From: an uncultured Collinsella sp. | GTDB taxonomy: Bacteria > Actinomycetota > Coriobacteriia > Coriobacteriales > Coriobacteriaceae | Length of the DNA stretch: 64,000 nt | NCBI GenBank assembly: GCA_958413765.1 | Contig: CATYVH010000001.1 | Span: 124,001 to 188,000, forward strand | Direction: 5' to 3' | Shown here: piece by piece, positions 26,738 to 36,230 of the stretch | How the letters are laid out: each line of letters starts with the position of its first letter | Position numbering within the stretch: the stretch's first letter is position 1 | Position numbers and translations under genes: made by a program | Notes under the pieces: generated by a model | Databases searched by the model: none | The model's input: only the letters and a program-made list of their open reading frames with translations | Told to the model about the DNA's origin: nothing

Positions 26738-26918
26738 ACCGCTTTCGGCCGCCGTACACGTCCGCCTGCAACCCGCGTTGTTCTCCCGTTCGGCATCCGC
26801 ATTCTTTGCGAACTGGGCAAACGCGCCCCACACCGCGCCGTTCCTGCGCTATCGTGGGACAGCTCACGTAGATTAAGGCCCCGTCGCGGGGCGCCCCATA
26901 CATAGAAAGCGAGAACCC

Positions 26919-27218
26919 ATGGCACTGACAGGAGCCCAGGTCAAGCAGCTTCGCAGCATGGCCCATCACCTCAACCCCGCCATCATCATCGGTAAGTCCG
27001 ATGTCAACGAGGGCACCGTCGAGCAGACGGTCGCCTACCTGGAGAAGCACGAGCTCGTTAAGTGCTCCGTGCTCGATGGCTCCAGTCTTTCCGCCCGCGA
27101 GGCCGCCGAAGAGCTCGCTGAGCGCTGCCACGCCGAGGTCGTCCAGGTCATCGGCCGCAAGTTCTCGCTGTATCGCGAGTCCTCGCGCAAGGACATCGAG
27201 AAGATCAAGCTCGTCTAA
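26919..27218 (+). CDS. yhbY: YhbY/CRS1-family RNA-binding protein
   Basis: 99 residues. Starts MALTGAQVKQLRSMAHHL and has PAIIIGKSDVN, HELVKCSVL and VVQVIGRKFSLYR, the whole CRM (CRS1-YhbY) domain with its GxxG-like loop. In E. coli the protein binds pre-50S ribosomes. Stands alone with AAAGCGAGA before the start and a terminator after it. Confidence 0.92.
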   Translation: MALTGAQVKQLRSMAHHLNPAIIIGKSDVNEGTVEQTVAYLEKHELVKCSVLDGSSLSAREAAEELAERCHAEVVQVIGRKFSLYRESSRKDIEKIKLV

Positions 27219-27255
27219 GAGCCAATGATCCGGCGAGCCAACACATAGCAAGCTT

Positions 27256-27290
27256 ACGGGTGCCCAAGTACTTCGGGCGCCCGTTTTTTA
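27256..27290. terminator. Convergent terminator of yhbY
   Basis: Stem ACGGGTGCCC / GGGCGCCCGT followed by TTTTTT on the plus strand. The minus-strand regulator stop codon lies inside its T-tract, so it serves the plus strand mainly. Confidence 0.85.
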
Positions 27291-30287
27291 TCGCTCGACC
27301 AGCACGCGATTGAGCCGTCCCTCCACCAAGCGCTCGTATAGACGCCGCGTCTCGGGCTCGGGCACGCCATTGACCTGCTCCCTCAGATGGTGCATATGCC
27401 CGCTGTACAGCTCGACGATATCGCGCCGCCGCCCCGCCGCACTGTAGACGCGCATGGCGCAGCGCACCATATCCTCACGCGCCGTTTCCTGCCGAAGCCC
27501 CGACTCCGCCAGCCAAATCGCCGACTGCAGGTCGTTTTCTTCTAGAGCGGCATTTGCCCCCTTAATCATGCAATCGATGTACTTTGACTGCATAATGCGC
27601 CGCATGCGCAAAAAGTAGGTTGGATTACAGCCATTGGGAACATACAGCGGTCCGGCATAAAGCTGCTCAATCTTAAGGCACAGCTCAACTAAATGGGGCC
27701 CGCGCGCACCCGTGCGATTTCCCAAAACCTCGCGGCTTATCTGGTCAAACAGCCGTACATCGGTCTTGACGTAGTCGCCGTTGAGTCCGATGCATTCATT
27801 TTGGATGAGCACACACGACTTGCCATCCGGCGTCGGTCCCAAAGCCGACCGCAAGCGCGATATCGTCGAGTACAGGTTGTTGCGGGCGCTATTGAACTCG
27901 GCATGGGGCCACAACTCCATTGCCAGCGTCTCGCGGTCGACGAGCGCATCCATGCCCAGTGCAAGCCGCTCGGCAAGCGTCGCCGCCTTCTTGCGGCGCC
28001 ACATTTTGTCCGTGATGGGAAACCCGTCGCGCTCGGCGCGGAACGCACCAAACATGCGAATCTCGATATGGTCGATGGTATCAACGGCTTCAACCTCGCC
28101 AGCCTGGAACAGGCGCTCGCCCTCCCCTTCCAAATCGTCGCGCAGCGAGTACCGCGACAGCTCGCGCACGGGAAGCTTCTTGCGAATCCTGGTCGCCGGC
28201 TCGCCCAGACAATGCATGGCAAGGCGCGCAAAGAGCCGATACGATGGTTCCAGAATCCCCGCGCGATTCATGGACATCCAGGCCGCAAGATCGCTATCTC
28301 GCCCCGCGCAAGCCAAATGCAGCGCCACCATCCAGGCTTCTGCACCACCAACCTGCGTCTGGCTTATATCGAGCAACTCCGCTTCCTCGCGTACCGAAAC
28401 CATCGAGGTGTTACGCAGATACGCCGCGCGCTCCAGCAGCAATGCGTTATCGCGCATGTACGCAATCGACTCCTCGGCAAGTTTGAGCACTTGGACCGCA
28501 CGGAACTTTGCATTAACCGGCCGTCCCTCTGCCAGCGACTGCCAGCCTTCTAGCAACAGGCCAAACAGCTGAATCTGGTTGTCGCGCATGCGCACGGCAA
28601 AACGATCGAGCTCGTTGAACGCCGCGTCGTCGGTTACCGGCAGGCCGGAAAGGAGCCGCCGTGCCGCCAACACCATGCGCACCCAGATAGCCATCGCCTT
28701 AAGCCCACGCACGTCGAGCGCCTCCCGCACCACCGTCATCTCGTCGTCGCGCTCGTCGGTTCCCGTAAACGACCCGTCAAAGAGCTCCACCAGCATGCTA
28801 TCGGCCCGTATAACAATCCCCGCGATGTCGAGCTCACAGTCGTAGGCCTTGCTCGTTTTGAGCTGCTGTAGAACGCCGCCGTCATCTCCCCGCTCGGTCA
28901 GGCAGCGCTTGACCTCGATATGCGCGGACAACATATCGAGTGCGGTATGGGATGTCTCGATTTCTGGCACGGCCAGGTTCGTAGGAAGCCCAAGCCCGTT
29001 GTCCCCATAGCAAACAGCCGTCAGTGTCTGGGCCACTCTCCATGAAACAGGGTCTATTTCGCAGGCCGCCCGTTCGCCCCCGCGCTCGATGACCGATGCC
29101 ATATAGCGAGCGAGCTTTGTATTGGACACGCTGACCGCTGCCAAATACACGCCGAGCGCCTCGGCAGGCGTTGGCTCTGGAGCCGGATCCTCGGCATCGA
29201 TCGTGCCCAGCGCTGCTCGGCAGATATCGGCCCCGTGCCCCGTCAGAGCCAGATCGACCCCATACTGCCCAGCAAGTTCAAGGACCGCATCACGGTCCAA
29301 AAAGGCGTCCGCCAGGCCCATCGCCGCATCGCATCGGCCCGCCTTAAGCAAAATCCGGGCCGCCCTCGGAACAAGTTCGGGGCGAACCTCGGCCACCAAC
29401 TTACGCAAGCGCAAGCGTCCGTTATCCTCCGTGCCCAGACACGTAAAACTCCGCTCGGCGGGGTCCAAGCCAAAGATCGGGTAGTCGCGTACGAAGTAGG
29501 ACTGGTCGACCATCGATAGTCTCACCCCGCAAGCCTCGAGTTCTGCGATATTGCCCTCGCCCATCAAAATCATGAGACATGCCACGCAAAACAGCGCATT
29601 ATTGTCGAGCGAAGCCAGATCGACAAGTGCCGCGCCATATACGTTGACAATCTCGTTTTCGAGCAGACCGGCTACGTCGCCTTGGCCATACAGACCCGTC
29701 TGCAATGCCGAAACGAGCTCGGGCACGCCCTGCGTGAGCTGATAAAAGTCGAGCGATGTGCTGATCGAAAACGCCGATGCCCACGCCGAATACTCATAGG
29801 CATGCACCTTGAGCATCTGCGCATTGATCTTAACCGAATCGCCCAGCCCATGAATCAGTTGACGATTTGAAGGACGGCAGGAGATAAAGACCCCTACCCC
29901 CATAGCGCGCAGGCCGCGAATCCTGTCGATGAGGTCTTCGGTATCGTGCTGATCGAGGTTTGGCACATTATCAATCGCGATAAGGGAGTGCGGTTTGTCT
30001 TTGAGTTCTTCGGTAACCACCTCGAGCTGCATAAACACCTCGCGCCCAGTGGCGCGATCGGCCTCGATAATCCGCACGGGGCCTCGCGTCGGGTCGCATT
30101 TAACCTCATGGGTGTACTGCAGCAGCACCGAGGTCTTCCCAAACCCGTCGGGCGCATAAAGAACCACGATGCCAGCCTTTCGGCCCTTGGCGATAAGCTC
30201 ATTCATCAAGCGTTCGCGTCGCACCATATAGCCTCCGCCCAGCGGCATCAGCTCGAGGTCGTCTATACTGTCCAAATCGTTTACCAT
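27288..30287 (-). CDS. Large transcriptional regulator: STAND-type ATPase plus wHTH-BTAD
   Basis: 999 residues. N-terminus (about 40-300) has Walker A APDGFGKTS and a Walker B-like LIAIDNV, as in MalT/LuxR-type STAND ATPases. The middle is helical-repeat-like. Residues about 755-990 contain IRMFGAFRAERDG, KKAATLAERLAL, LWPHAEFNSARNNLYSTISRLR, i.e. a PhoB-like winged helix followed by a bacterial transcriptional activator (SARP/BTAD) domain. It should be an ATP- and ligand-controlled activator. No obvious target gene lies beside it; the 450-bp gap upstream separates it from nagB. Confidence 0.8.
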   Translation of the reverse strand: MVNDLDSIDDLELMPLGGGYMVRRERLMNELIAKGRKAGIVVLYAPDGFGKTSVLLQYTHEVKCDPTRGPVRIIEADRATGREVFMQLEVVTEELKDKPHSLIAIDNVPNLDQHDTEDLIDRIRGLRAMGVGVFISCRPSNRQLIHGLGDSVKINAQMLKVHAYEYSAWASAFSISTSLDFYQLTQGVPELVSALQTGLYGQGDVAGLLENEIVNVYGAALVDLASLDNNALFCVACLMILMGEGNIAELEACGVRLSMVDQSYFVRDYPIFGLDPAERSFTCLGTEDNGRLRLRKLVAEVRPELVPRAARILLKAGRCDAAMGLADAFLDRDAVLELAGQYGVDLALTGHGADICRAALGTIDAEDPAPEPTPAEALGVYLAAVSVSNTKLARYMASVIERGGERAACEIDPVSWRVAQTLTAVCYGDNGLGLPTNLAVPEIETSHTALDMLSAHIEVKRCLTERGDDGGVLQQLKTSKAYDCELDIAGIVIRADSMLVELFDGSFTGTDERDDEMTVVREALDVRGLKAMAIWVRMVLAARRLLSGLPVTDDAAFNELDRFAVRMRDNQIQLFGLLLEGWQSLAEGRPVNAKFRAVQVLKLAEESIAYMRDNALLLERAAYLRNTSMVSVREEAELLDISQTQVGGAEAWMVALHLACAGRDSDLAAWMSMNRAGILEPSYRLFARLAMHCLGEPATRIRKKLPVRELSRYSLRDDLEGEGERLFQAGEVEAVDTIDHIEIRMFGAFRAERDGFPITDKMWRRKKAATLAERLALGMDALVDRETLAMELWPHAEFNSARNNLYSTISRLRSALGPTPDGKSCVLIQNECIGLNGDYVKTDVRLFDQISREVLGNRTGARGPHLVELCLKIEQLYAGPLYVPNGCNPTYFLRMRRIMQSKYIDCMIKGANAALEENDLQSAIWLAESGLRQETAREDMVRCAMRVYSAAGRRRDIVELYSGHMHHLREQVNGVPEPETRRLYERLVEGRLNRVLVER

Positions 30288-30735
30288 GCCCGCTCCTCAA
30301 CTCGACCGTATGGACACTGTAACCGCAAGACCATACAAGCCGCGCTATGAATAGAGCGACCTTGTGTTCTAGGTTGTCTTTTGGTACGCAAGCGGCAAGT
30401 TTTTGTACAGCGAGGGCCGATTGTTATTAATCCCCCGACTAATCGGTCTTTAAGCAGGTAAATGAGCTTGTCAGCTTGTCCCATCTAAACGGCAGTGTAA
30501 CGCAGATGAACAAGGTTCAGCTATGTCATTCAACTCGCCTAGCACCCGCTACCGTCTACGACCTTTTAGTGGCATTTTTGCATAGAATCTGGTATGGAAT
30601 GAATCAAACTGTTGGGCATCCGGCATTCGTCAAGCTTGCGGCAAGATTTTGGTCAAGTGGGCGGAAAGGGATAGCAAAAAGGCCCCCGCAAAGCGGAGGC
30701 CTTAGGCAAGGCTATGTCGAGGTGCAGGATTCGCG
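30288..30735. other. Gap between the STAND-BTAD regulator and nagB
   Basis: 448 bp with no credible gene; the plus-strand open frame at 30476 runs into nagB antisense. It holds the regulator's upstream region on its left side and the minus-strand terminator of nagB at 30679-30703 (AAGGCC.CCGC stem with TTTTTGC after it). A weak inverted repeat CCGATT...AATCGG lies near 30410-30440. Confidence 0.5.
30679..30703 (-). terminator. Terminator of nagB
   Basis: On the minus strand, AAGGCCTCCGC-TTT-GCGGGGGCCTT (one G-U pair) followed by TTTGC, 33 bp after the nagB stop codon. Confidence 0.85.
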
Positions 30736-31464
30736 CTACTCGCAGAGCGAAAGGGCGGCCTCGTCGGCAACGACAACGCAGTTGGTGTGCAGCTGCAGGA
30801 TCGAAGCCGGGCACGCGGGCGTAACCGGACCATAGCACATGTCATGCACGGCCTGAGCCTTGGCCTCGCCGTTGGCGACGACCAGGATCATGCGGGCATA
30901 CATGATGGTCTGGGTACCCATGGTGTAGGCCTGACGGGGAACGTCGTCGATGCTGTCGAACAGGCGGCTGTTGGCCTGAATGGTGCTCTCGGTGAGGTCG
31001 ACACAGTGCGTGCCCTTGGAGAAGTGGTCATCGGGCTCGTTGAAGCCGATGTGGCCGTTGTTGCCAATGCCGAGCAGCTGCAGATCCGGGTAACCGGCGG
31101 CGGCGACGATCTTGTCGTACTCGGAGCAGGCAGCGGCGGCATCGGGGTTGGAACCGTCGGGCACATGCGTGTTGTTCAGGTCGATGTTGATGTGATCGAA
31201 GAAGTTCTCACGCATGAAGTAGTGATAGCTCTGGGGATCGTCGTGCGAAAGGCCGCGATACTCGTCCAGGTTGTAGGTGCTGACCTCGGCAAAGTCGACG
31301 TCGCCCTTCTCGTACCAAGCAGCGAGCTGCTTGTAGGCACCGATCGGGGTGGAGCCGGTGGCAAGGCCCAGCACACAGTCGGGCTTGAGGATAACCTGCG
31401 CCGAGATGATATTGGCGGCCTTGCGGCTCATATCCTCGTAGTCTTTAGCTTTAATGATCTTCAT
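30736..31464 (-). CDS. nagB: Glucosamine-6-phosphate deaminase
   Basis: 242 residues. Turns glucosamine-6-P into fructose-6-P and ammonia, the last step of amino-sugar breakdown. Motifs: LGLATGSTPIGAY, STYNLDEYRGL with active-site Asp, and GIGNNGHIGFNEP with active-site residues. Start ATG 31464 is preceded by AAAGGA (8 nt); an upstream frame has no ribosome site. Lies downstream of the PTS IIA and glmM genes, so this group covers both use and supply of amino sugars. Confidence 0.95.
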   Translation of the reverse strand: MKIIKAKDYEDMSRKAANIISAQVILKPDCVLGLATGSTPIGAYKQLAAWYEKGDVDFAEVSTYNLDEYRGLSHDDPQSYHYFMRENFFDHINIDLNNTHVPDGSNPDAAAACSEYDKIVAAAGYPDLQLLGIGNNGHIGFNEPDDHFSKGTHCVDLTESTIQANSRLFDSIDDVPRQAYTMGTQTIMYARMILVVANGEAKAQAVHDMCYGPVTPACPASILQLHTNCVVVADEAALSLCE

Positions 31465-31625
31465 TACGCGTCCTTTCTCGTACAAGAGAGGCAAGGCTCC
31501 CCTTACAAGCACTTGCCCGCGGCCCGCGTCGGCCGCAACCAACGTGTGCGGCCACCAGGGCGAGGTCGCGTAATGTATGTGTCTCGTGTCTAGCCGCGTC
31601 GAGGCCCCTGCCCGTCCACGGTGAC

Positions 31626-31694
31626 CCGAAGCCTTTTAGCTTCGGACAACTCCCATCTTGCCACGGAGGGCGTCCTCTTTCAAGGGCGCCCTCC
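31626..31694 (-). other. Two hairpins between crr-like gene and nagB
   Basis: CCGAAGC-CTTTTA-GCTTCGG (31626-31645) and GGAGGGCG...CGCCCTCC (31665-31694) lie after the IIA-Glc stop on the minus strand. No long T-tract follows either, so they may slow transcription or control nagB rather than end the message. Confidence 0.4.
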
Positions 31695-31736
31695 ATAAAC
31701 GTGTTTGAATTGTAGGCTAATGGCCACGTGCACTTG

Positions 31737-32234
31737 CTAGCGCTCGCGAGCAACGATGAGCTGGTCCATCTCTTCGACATGCACGCCAACGGAGCCCTTG
31801 ATGCTCGAGAACTCAACGGAGTTGCACACCAAGATGGGAACCGTCACATCGTAGCCCTCGGCAGCAATTGCCTCGCGATCGAACTCAATGAGCACATCGC
31901 CCTTATGGACGATGTCACCCACTTGCGCATGTACGGTAAAGTGCTTGCCCTCAAGCCGAACAGTGTCCAAACCAACGTGGATGAGCACGTCCAAGCCATC
32001 GACCGTGTTAAGCGCAACAGCGTGTCCCGTGGGAAAAATGGCCTCGACCTTGGCATCAGCCGGTGCAATCACACGCGTGCCGGTAGGCTGAATCGCCACG
32101 CCCTGGCCCAAAAGGCCGGTGGCAAATGTCTGGTCGTTTACCTCGGAAAGCGGAATGACGTCGCCCGAGATGGGAGCATCCAGCGTAAGGACTCGACCAC
32201 GCATACCAAAAGACCTTAGGACTTTAGTGAACAT
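31737..32234 (-). CDS. crr: PTS glucose-type IIA component
   Basis: 165 residues, starting MFTKVLRSFG; ATG 32234 has AGGGGAGC before it. Motifs: DVIPLSEVND, GVAIQPTG, and LIHVGLDTVRLEG with the phosphorylated His, then VGDIVHKGDVLIEFD. The IIA-Glc protein relays phosphate from HPr to an IIB domain and can be regulatory. No IIB/IIC gene is next to it, so it may serve several permeases. The symbol crr is by homology; ptsG-type fusion is excluded by length. Confidence 0.88.
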   Translation of the reverse strand: MFTKVLRSFGMRGRVLTLDAPISGDVIPLSEVNDQTFATGLLGQGVAIQPTGTRVIAPADAKVEAIFPTGHAVALNTVDGLDVLIHVGLDTVRLEGKHFTVHAQVGDIVHKGDVLIEFDREAIAAEGYDVTVPILVCNSVEFSSIKGSVGVHVEEMDQLIVARER

Positions 32235-32305
32235 GCTCCCCCTCGGACATGCCAATCGACCAAAATAGCCTTAACAGTTTACCACTTGGCACTCGTTTTT
32301 GACCA

Positions 32306-33643
32306 TTAGGGAAGTTCGCGCTTGACAACCTCGACGATGTCGTCGACAACGCGCTGGGTCAGCTCGTGCGTCTCGGCCTCGGCCATAACGCGGACCAGCG
32401 GCTCGGTACCGCTCGGACGCACCAGAATGCGACCGCGGCCGTCAAGTTCCTTCTCGGCAGCAGCGACGGCATCCCAGATGGGCTGGCAATCGTCCAGACC
32501 AGCCTTGTTGTCGGAATGCACGTTGACGAGTACCTGCGGGTACTTCTTCATGATGCCGGCAAGATCGGTGAGGGTACGACCGGTGCGCTTGAGCACGGCC
32601 AGCAGCTGCAGAGCCGTCACCAGACCGTCACCGGTGGTGTTGTGCTCCAGGAAGATGATGTGGCCGGACTGCTCGCCGCCGATGACGGCGCCGTCCGCGA
32701 GCATACGCTCAAGAACATAGCGGTCGCCCACGGCAGTCTGGACCATCTCAAAGCCCTGCTCCTTCATAGCGATGGAGAAGCCCAGGTTGCACATGACGGT
32801 CGAGACGATCTCGGAGTTGGCGAGCTTGCCGCGGGCAGCCAGGTCGGAGCCGCAGATGGCCAGGATGTAGTCACCATCGATCTCGTTGCCCTCGCTGTCC
32901 ACGAACAGCACGCGATCGGCGTCGCCGTCGTGGGCCAGGCCGATATCGGCGTGGGTGCGCAGCACGAGCTCGCGCAGAGGCTCGAGGTGCGTAGAGCCGC
33001 ACTCGACATTGATGTCGGTGCCGCAGTAATCGGTGTTGATGGCATGGACCGTGGCACCCAGGCGCTGCAGCGCGGCGGGCGTAGTCTGGCAGGAAGCACC
33101 GTGACCGCAGTCGACGGCAACGACCAGGCCATCGAGCCTCAGGCCATCAAGCGTATCGATGGCGTGGTCGACGTATGCCTTGCGGGCGTCTTTCATCTTG
33201 ATGATGTGGCCCACGCCGGCACCGGTCGGCAGCGTGTCGGCAGCCATGGCTTCCTCGGACATGACCCAGGCGCTGATTTCCTCCTCGACCGCGTCGGGAA
33301 GCTTCATACCCTTGCGGCTAAAGAACTTGATGCCGTTGAACTCCGGCGGATTGTGCGAAGCAGAGATGACGATACCGCCGTCGAGCTCGTTCTGGACGGT
33401 GAGCAGCGCCACGGCAGGCGTGGGGATGACGCCGCAGCAGTGCGGACGGCCGCCCTCGGCCATGATGCCGGCGGTCAGAGCGCTCTCGAGCATGGTACCC
33501 GAAAGACGCGTGTCGCGGCCGACGCAGATATCCGGGCCAAGGAACTTGGTCGCCGCGCGGCCCAGGCGAAACGCGAGGTCGCACGAGAGGTCGGCATTGG
33601 CGACGCCACGGACGCCGTCGGTACCGAAGATGTTCTGGGGCAT
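32306..33643 (-). CDS. glmM: Phosphoglucosamine mutase
   Basis: 445 residues, family-typical. Converts glucosamine-6-P to glucosamine-1-P for UDP-GlcNAc and peptidoglycan. Motifs: FGTDGVRGVAN at the N-terminus, VISASHNPPEFNGIKFF with the phospho-serine, AHDGDADRVLFVD metal loop, GEQSGHIIF, and RPSGTEPLVRVMAEA phosphate-binding loop. Follows rpsI on the same strand, as in many Gram-positive genomes. Confidence 0.97.
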   Translation of the reverse strand: MPQNIFGTDGVRGVANADLSCDLAFRLGRAATKFLGPDICVGRDTRLSGTMLESALTAGIMAEGGRPHCCGVIPTPAVALLTVQNELDGGIVISASHNPPEFNGIKFFSRKGMKLPDAVEEEISAWVMSEEAMAADTLPTGAGVGHIIKMKDARKAYVDHAIDTLDGLRLDGLVVAVDCGHGASCQTTPAALQRLGATVHAINTDYCGTDINVECGSTHLEPLRELVLRTHADIGLAHDGDADRVLFVDSEGNEIDGDYILAICGSDLAARGKLANSEIVSTVMCNLGFSIAMKEQGFEMVQTAVGDRYVLERMLADGAVIGGEQSGHIIFLEHNTTGDGLVTALQLLAVLKRTGRTLTDLAGIMKKYPQVLVNVHSDNKAGLDDCQPIWDAVAAAEKELDGRGRILVRPSGTEPLVRVMAEAETHELTQRVVDDIVEVVKRELP

Positions 33644-33700
33644 AGGATCGCTCCTTCCCTAGCAGGCGATATGCAACCGCCCACCCTAGTCGAAAAAGAA

Positions 33701-33736
33701 AAGCGGGACCCGCCGAGGAATCGGCAGGCCCCGCTT
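33701..33736 (-). terminator. Terminator of rplM-rpsI
   Basis: 16-position stem (AAGCGGG...CCCGCTT on both sides with two weak pairs) 31 bp after rpsI, followed by CTTTTCTTTTTCG on the minus strand. Confidence 0.85.
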
Positions 33737-33766
33737 GTACATTGTATCTCGTAAGGAGATAAAACC

Positions 33767-34162
<396 letters not shown>

Positions 34163-34164
34163 CT

Positions 34165-34608
34165 TTAAGCCTCCAGCTCAATCTTCGTGGGGTTCTGGGC
34201 AGCGTGCGGATGCTCGGCACCAGCGTAGACCTTAAGCTTGGTCATCTGGGCACGGCCGAGGGTGGTCTTGGGCAGCATACCGCGAACGGCGCGCTCGATG
34301 ACCTTCTCCGGGTGCTTCTCCATAGCCTGGCGGAAGCTCTCAGCCTTGAGGCCGCCGTTGTAGCCGCTGTGGCGATAATAGGTCTTCGTGTCGGCCTTGT
34401 TACCGGTAAGCTGGACCTTATCGGCGTTGATGACGACAACGAAGTCGCCGCAGTCGCTGTTGGGCGTGAACTGGGGCTTGTTCTTACCGCGCAGGATCAT
34501 TGCGATCTGGGTGGCAAGACGGCCCAGGACAGCACCATCGGCGTCGACGAGAACCCAGTTGCGCTGGACCTCGCCCTGCTTGGCGTAGTGAGTCGATTTC
34601 GAAATCAC
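34165..34608 (-). CDS. rplM: 50S ribosomal protein L13
   Basis: 147 residues. Contains RNWVLVDADGAVLGRLA, GDFVVVINADKVQLTGNKAD and RAVRGMLPKTTLGR, all L13 landmarks. First gene of the rplM-rpsI pair, with a possible leader structure upstream. Confidence 0.98.
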   Translation of the reverse strand: MISKSTHYAKQGEVQRNWVLVDADGAVLGRLATQIAMILRGKNKPQFTPNSDCGDFVVVINADKVQLTGNKADTKTYYRHSGYNGGLKAESFRQAMEKHPEKVIERAVRGMLPKTTLGRAQMTKLKVYAGAEHPHAAQNPTKIELEA

Positions 34609-34636
34609 TTAGACTCCTCCATGTACAGTACGTGTT

Positions 34637-34668
34637 GTTACAGAGATTCACGGGGCTCTGCAAGTAAC
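34637..34668 (-). promoter_or_regulatory. Possible L13 autoregulatory leader stem
   Basis: On the minus strand upstream of rplM, GTTAC-...-GTAAC encloses CAGAG/CTCTG with a 10-nt loop. Ribosomal protein leaders of this position are known for rplM in other bacteria. The match is to position and shape only. Confidence 0.35.
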
Positions 34669-34765
34669 CCGTCCATATTACCCCGCTCGCCGTACGAGTC
34701 AACAGGTATTTTGGCTCCGACCAGAGTTTCTGCACATGTCATCCACGAGCCGTGACGTTGCAGCG

Positions 34766-35644
34766 CTAGCGCTCAACGAACTCTTGGATTTCCGCGAGCA
34801 GGCGCTTTGCCTCCTGACGGCCCTGGATATACAGGTCCAAAAGCTTTGCCGGATCGTGCTCGACATGGCCGACCTCGACCGGCTTTTGCGGAGCAACGAC
34901 CAACGCACGGCCCTCGCGCTCATACTTCCACAGGTGCATGCGCTGGATGTTATAGCGCTCGTGGCGCGTCTCGATAGCCTCGAGCAGGTAGGGGTAGTCG
35001 GCATAGCGGGCGCGTGCGGCGGGCATAAACTCGTAGGGCTTTTTCTCGTACGAGCGGTCCTGCGTGACAATGACGACCGCACGATCGAAGCCCGCCTCCT
35101 CCAGCACGTGCTCGATGGGGACCGAATCGGCTACGCCGCCGTCGACGTATTTGTGTCCGTCGATCTCGACCGGCGGCGTCACCAGCGGCAGCGAGGTCGA
35201 GGCGCGCACGGCGTCGAGATCGAGCACGGCGCTTTTGACCGGGAGGTACGTGGCGGTTCCAAAGAGCATGTCCGTCGCGACGGCGTACATCTCGATGGGG
35301 CTCGCGTCGAACGCCTCGTTGTCAAAGGGATCCAGGCGGTCCTGGATATCGTTGAAGATAAAGTCGTAACCCACGATGGAGCCCGTGGATGCGAAGGATG
35401 CGGCACCCATGTAGCGGTTGTCATTGCAGAAGGTCAGGTTGATGCGATTGACGCGACCGATCTGGTGCGACTTGTAGTTGACGCCGTTGAGCGCACCGGC
35501 CGAAACGCCGTACACCGCCGGAATTTCGACACCGGCCTCCATGAGAACGTCGAGCACGCCGGCGGTAAACTGCCCACGAAAACTGCCACCCTCCAAGACG
35601 AGCGCGACCTTGCCGGCGTTCTTTGCCTTATCTTCTGCAGTCAT
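34766..35644 (-). CDS. Patatin-like phospholipase (RssA/YchK type)
   Basis: 292 residues. Has the glycine-rich oxyanion motif LVLEGGSFRGQF, the nucleophile elbow GVSAGALN (GxSxG), and the DGGVAD catalytic Asp near residue 165. Such cytoplasmic acyl hydrolases act on membrane lipids; the precise substrate is not known. Alone in its transcript. Translation starts ATG 35644 after GGAGGTCAAT. Confidence 0.92.
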   Translation of the reverse strand: MTAEDKAKNAGKVALVLEGGSFRGQFTAGVLDVLMEAGVEIPAVYGVSAGALNGVNYKSHQIGRVNRINLTFCNDNRYMGAASFASTGSIVGYDFIFNDIQDRLDPFDNEAFDASPIEMYAVATDMLFGTATYLPVKSAVLDLDAVRASTSLPLVTPPVEIDGHKYVDGGVADSVPIEHVLEEAGFDRAVVIVTQDRSYEKKPYEFMPAARARYADYPYLLEAIETRHERYNIQRMHLWKYEREGRALVVAPQKPVEVGHVEHDPAKLLDLYIQGRQEAKRLLAEIQEFVER

Positions 35645-35731
35645 ATTGACCTCCTGCGATTGAGTTTTGGCCTTCTTCTACCCAGTTTTGGGATGGAGGG
35701 CGCGCAGGTTTTTCGAGGCGGCAGGTGAAGC

Positions 35732-35979
35732 GGAAAGTGTGTCCCGGTCTGAACGCGGATTCCGGGATGCGCTTTCCGTTTGGACCGCCGTTGGGAAAGC
35801 GCGACCCGTTCTGAGCGCGGATTCCGGGTTGCAGTTTCCGCTTGAGGCGCCATCCGGAAAATGAATCCCATTCCGAGCGTCGATTCCGGGATGCGGTTTC
35901 CGCTTGAAACGTCATCCGGAAACCGCATCCCAGTCTGAACCGGAATTCTGGGATGGATTTTCCACCTGGGGCGACGTTG
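35732..35979. repeat. Four tandem 62-bp repeats
   Basis: Units start at 35732, 35794, 35856 and 35918, exactly 62 bp apart, each beginning GGAAA and containing a short palindrome (TCCCGG...CCGGGA type, e.g. CATCCCAG...CTGGGATG in the last). 62 is not a multiple of three, so the open frames running through are not coding. Diverged copies of one unit, between the patatin gene and ssrA. Confidence 0.75.
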
Positions 35980-36015
35980 ATGCGGGGCATGGCAGGCTGC
36001 AGTCCGATCGGCATC

Positions 36016-36182
36016 GCATCTGCATAGGGTTGAAGCTTTGCGCGGAGAATCCGCGTATTTGCTTCGCAAATACGCACCGGCTTCGGCCGCCTGTCGGCGT
36101 CCTCGCCCGCGGGCTAAAAACGCTTACGCGTTTTCCTAACGCCCGCGCCCTGCATAGAGTTCGATTCTCCGCGGTATCTGCA
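36016..36182. other. Hairpin-rich, tRNA/tmRNA-3'-end-like debris beside ssrA
   Basis: GCGCGGAGAAT at 36038 repeats the tmRNA 3' end at 36239; GAGTTCGATTCTCCGCG (about 36158) is the same T-arm in the opposite direction. Between them lie perfect hairpins GCGTATTTGC-TTC-GCAAATACGC (36048-36070) and AAAACGC-TTAC-GCGTTTT. The last hairpin plus T-arm order also occurs, inverted, at 14490-14540. Together with the tandem repeats this fills the 586 bp between the patatin gene and ssrA. Probably scars of elements that used tRNA or tmRNA ends. Confidence 0.5.
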
Positions 36183-36186
36183 AGTA

Positions 36187-36219
36187 ATAAAAAGACAGGT
36201 AGAGACACTTCTCTACCTG
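36187..36219 (-). terminator. Terminator of ssrA
   Basis: Minus-strand stem CAGGTAGAGA-AGTG-TCTCTACCTG followed by TCTTTTTATT, 12 bp after the tmRNA CCA. Confidence 0.9.
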
Positions 36220-36230
36220 CCTGTTACGTA

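Noticed and set aside
35732..35979. CRISPR array
   Set aside because: Whole 62-bp units repeat with divergence; there is no split into constant repeats and unrelated spacers, and no cas gene is near.
35628..36077. Frames of 140-150 codons through the 62-bp repeats
   Set aside because: The repeat period is not a multiple of three, so each unit would be read in a different frame; no ribosome site.
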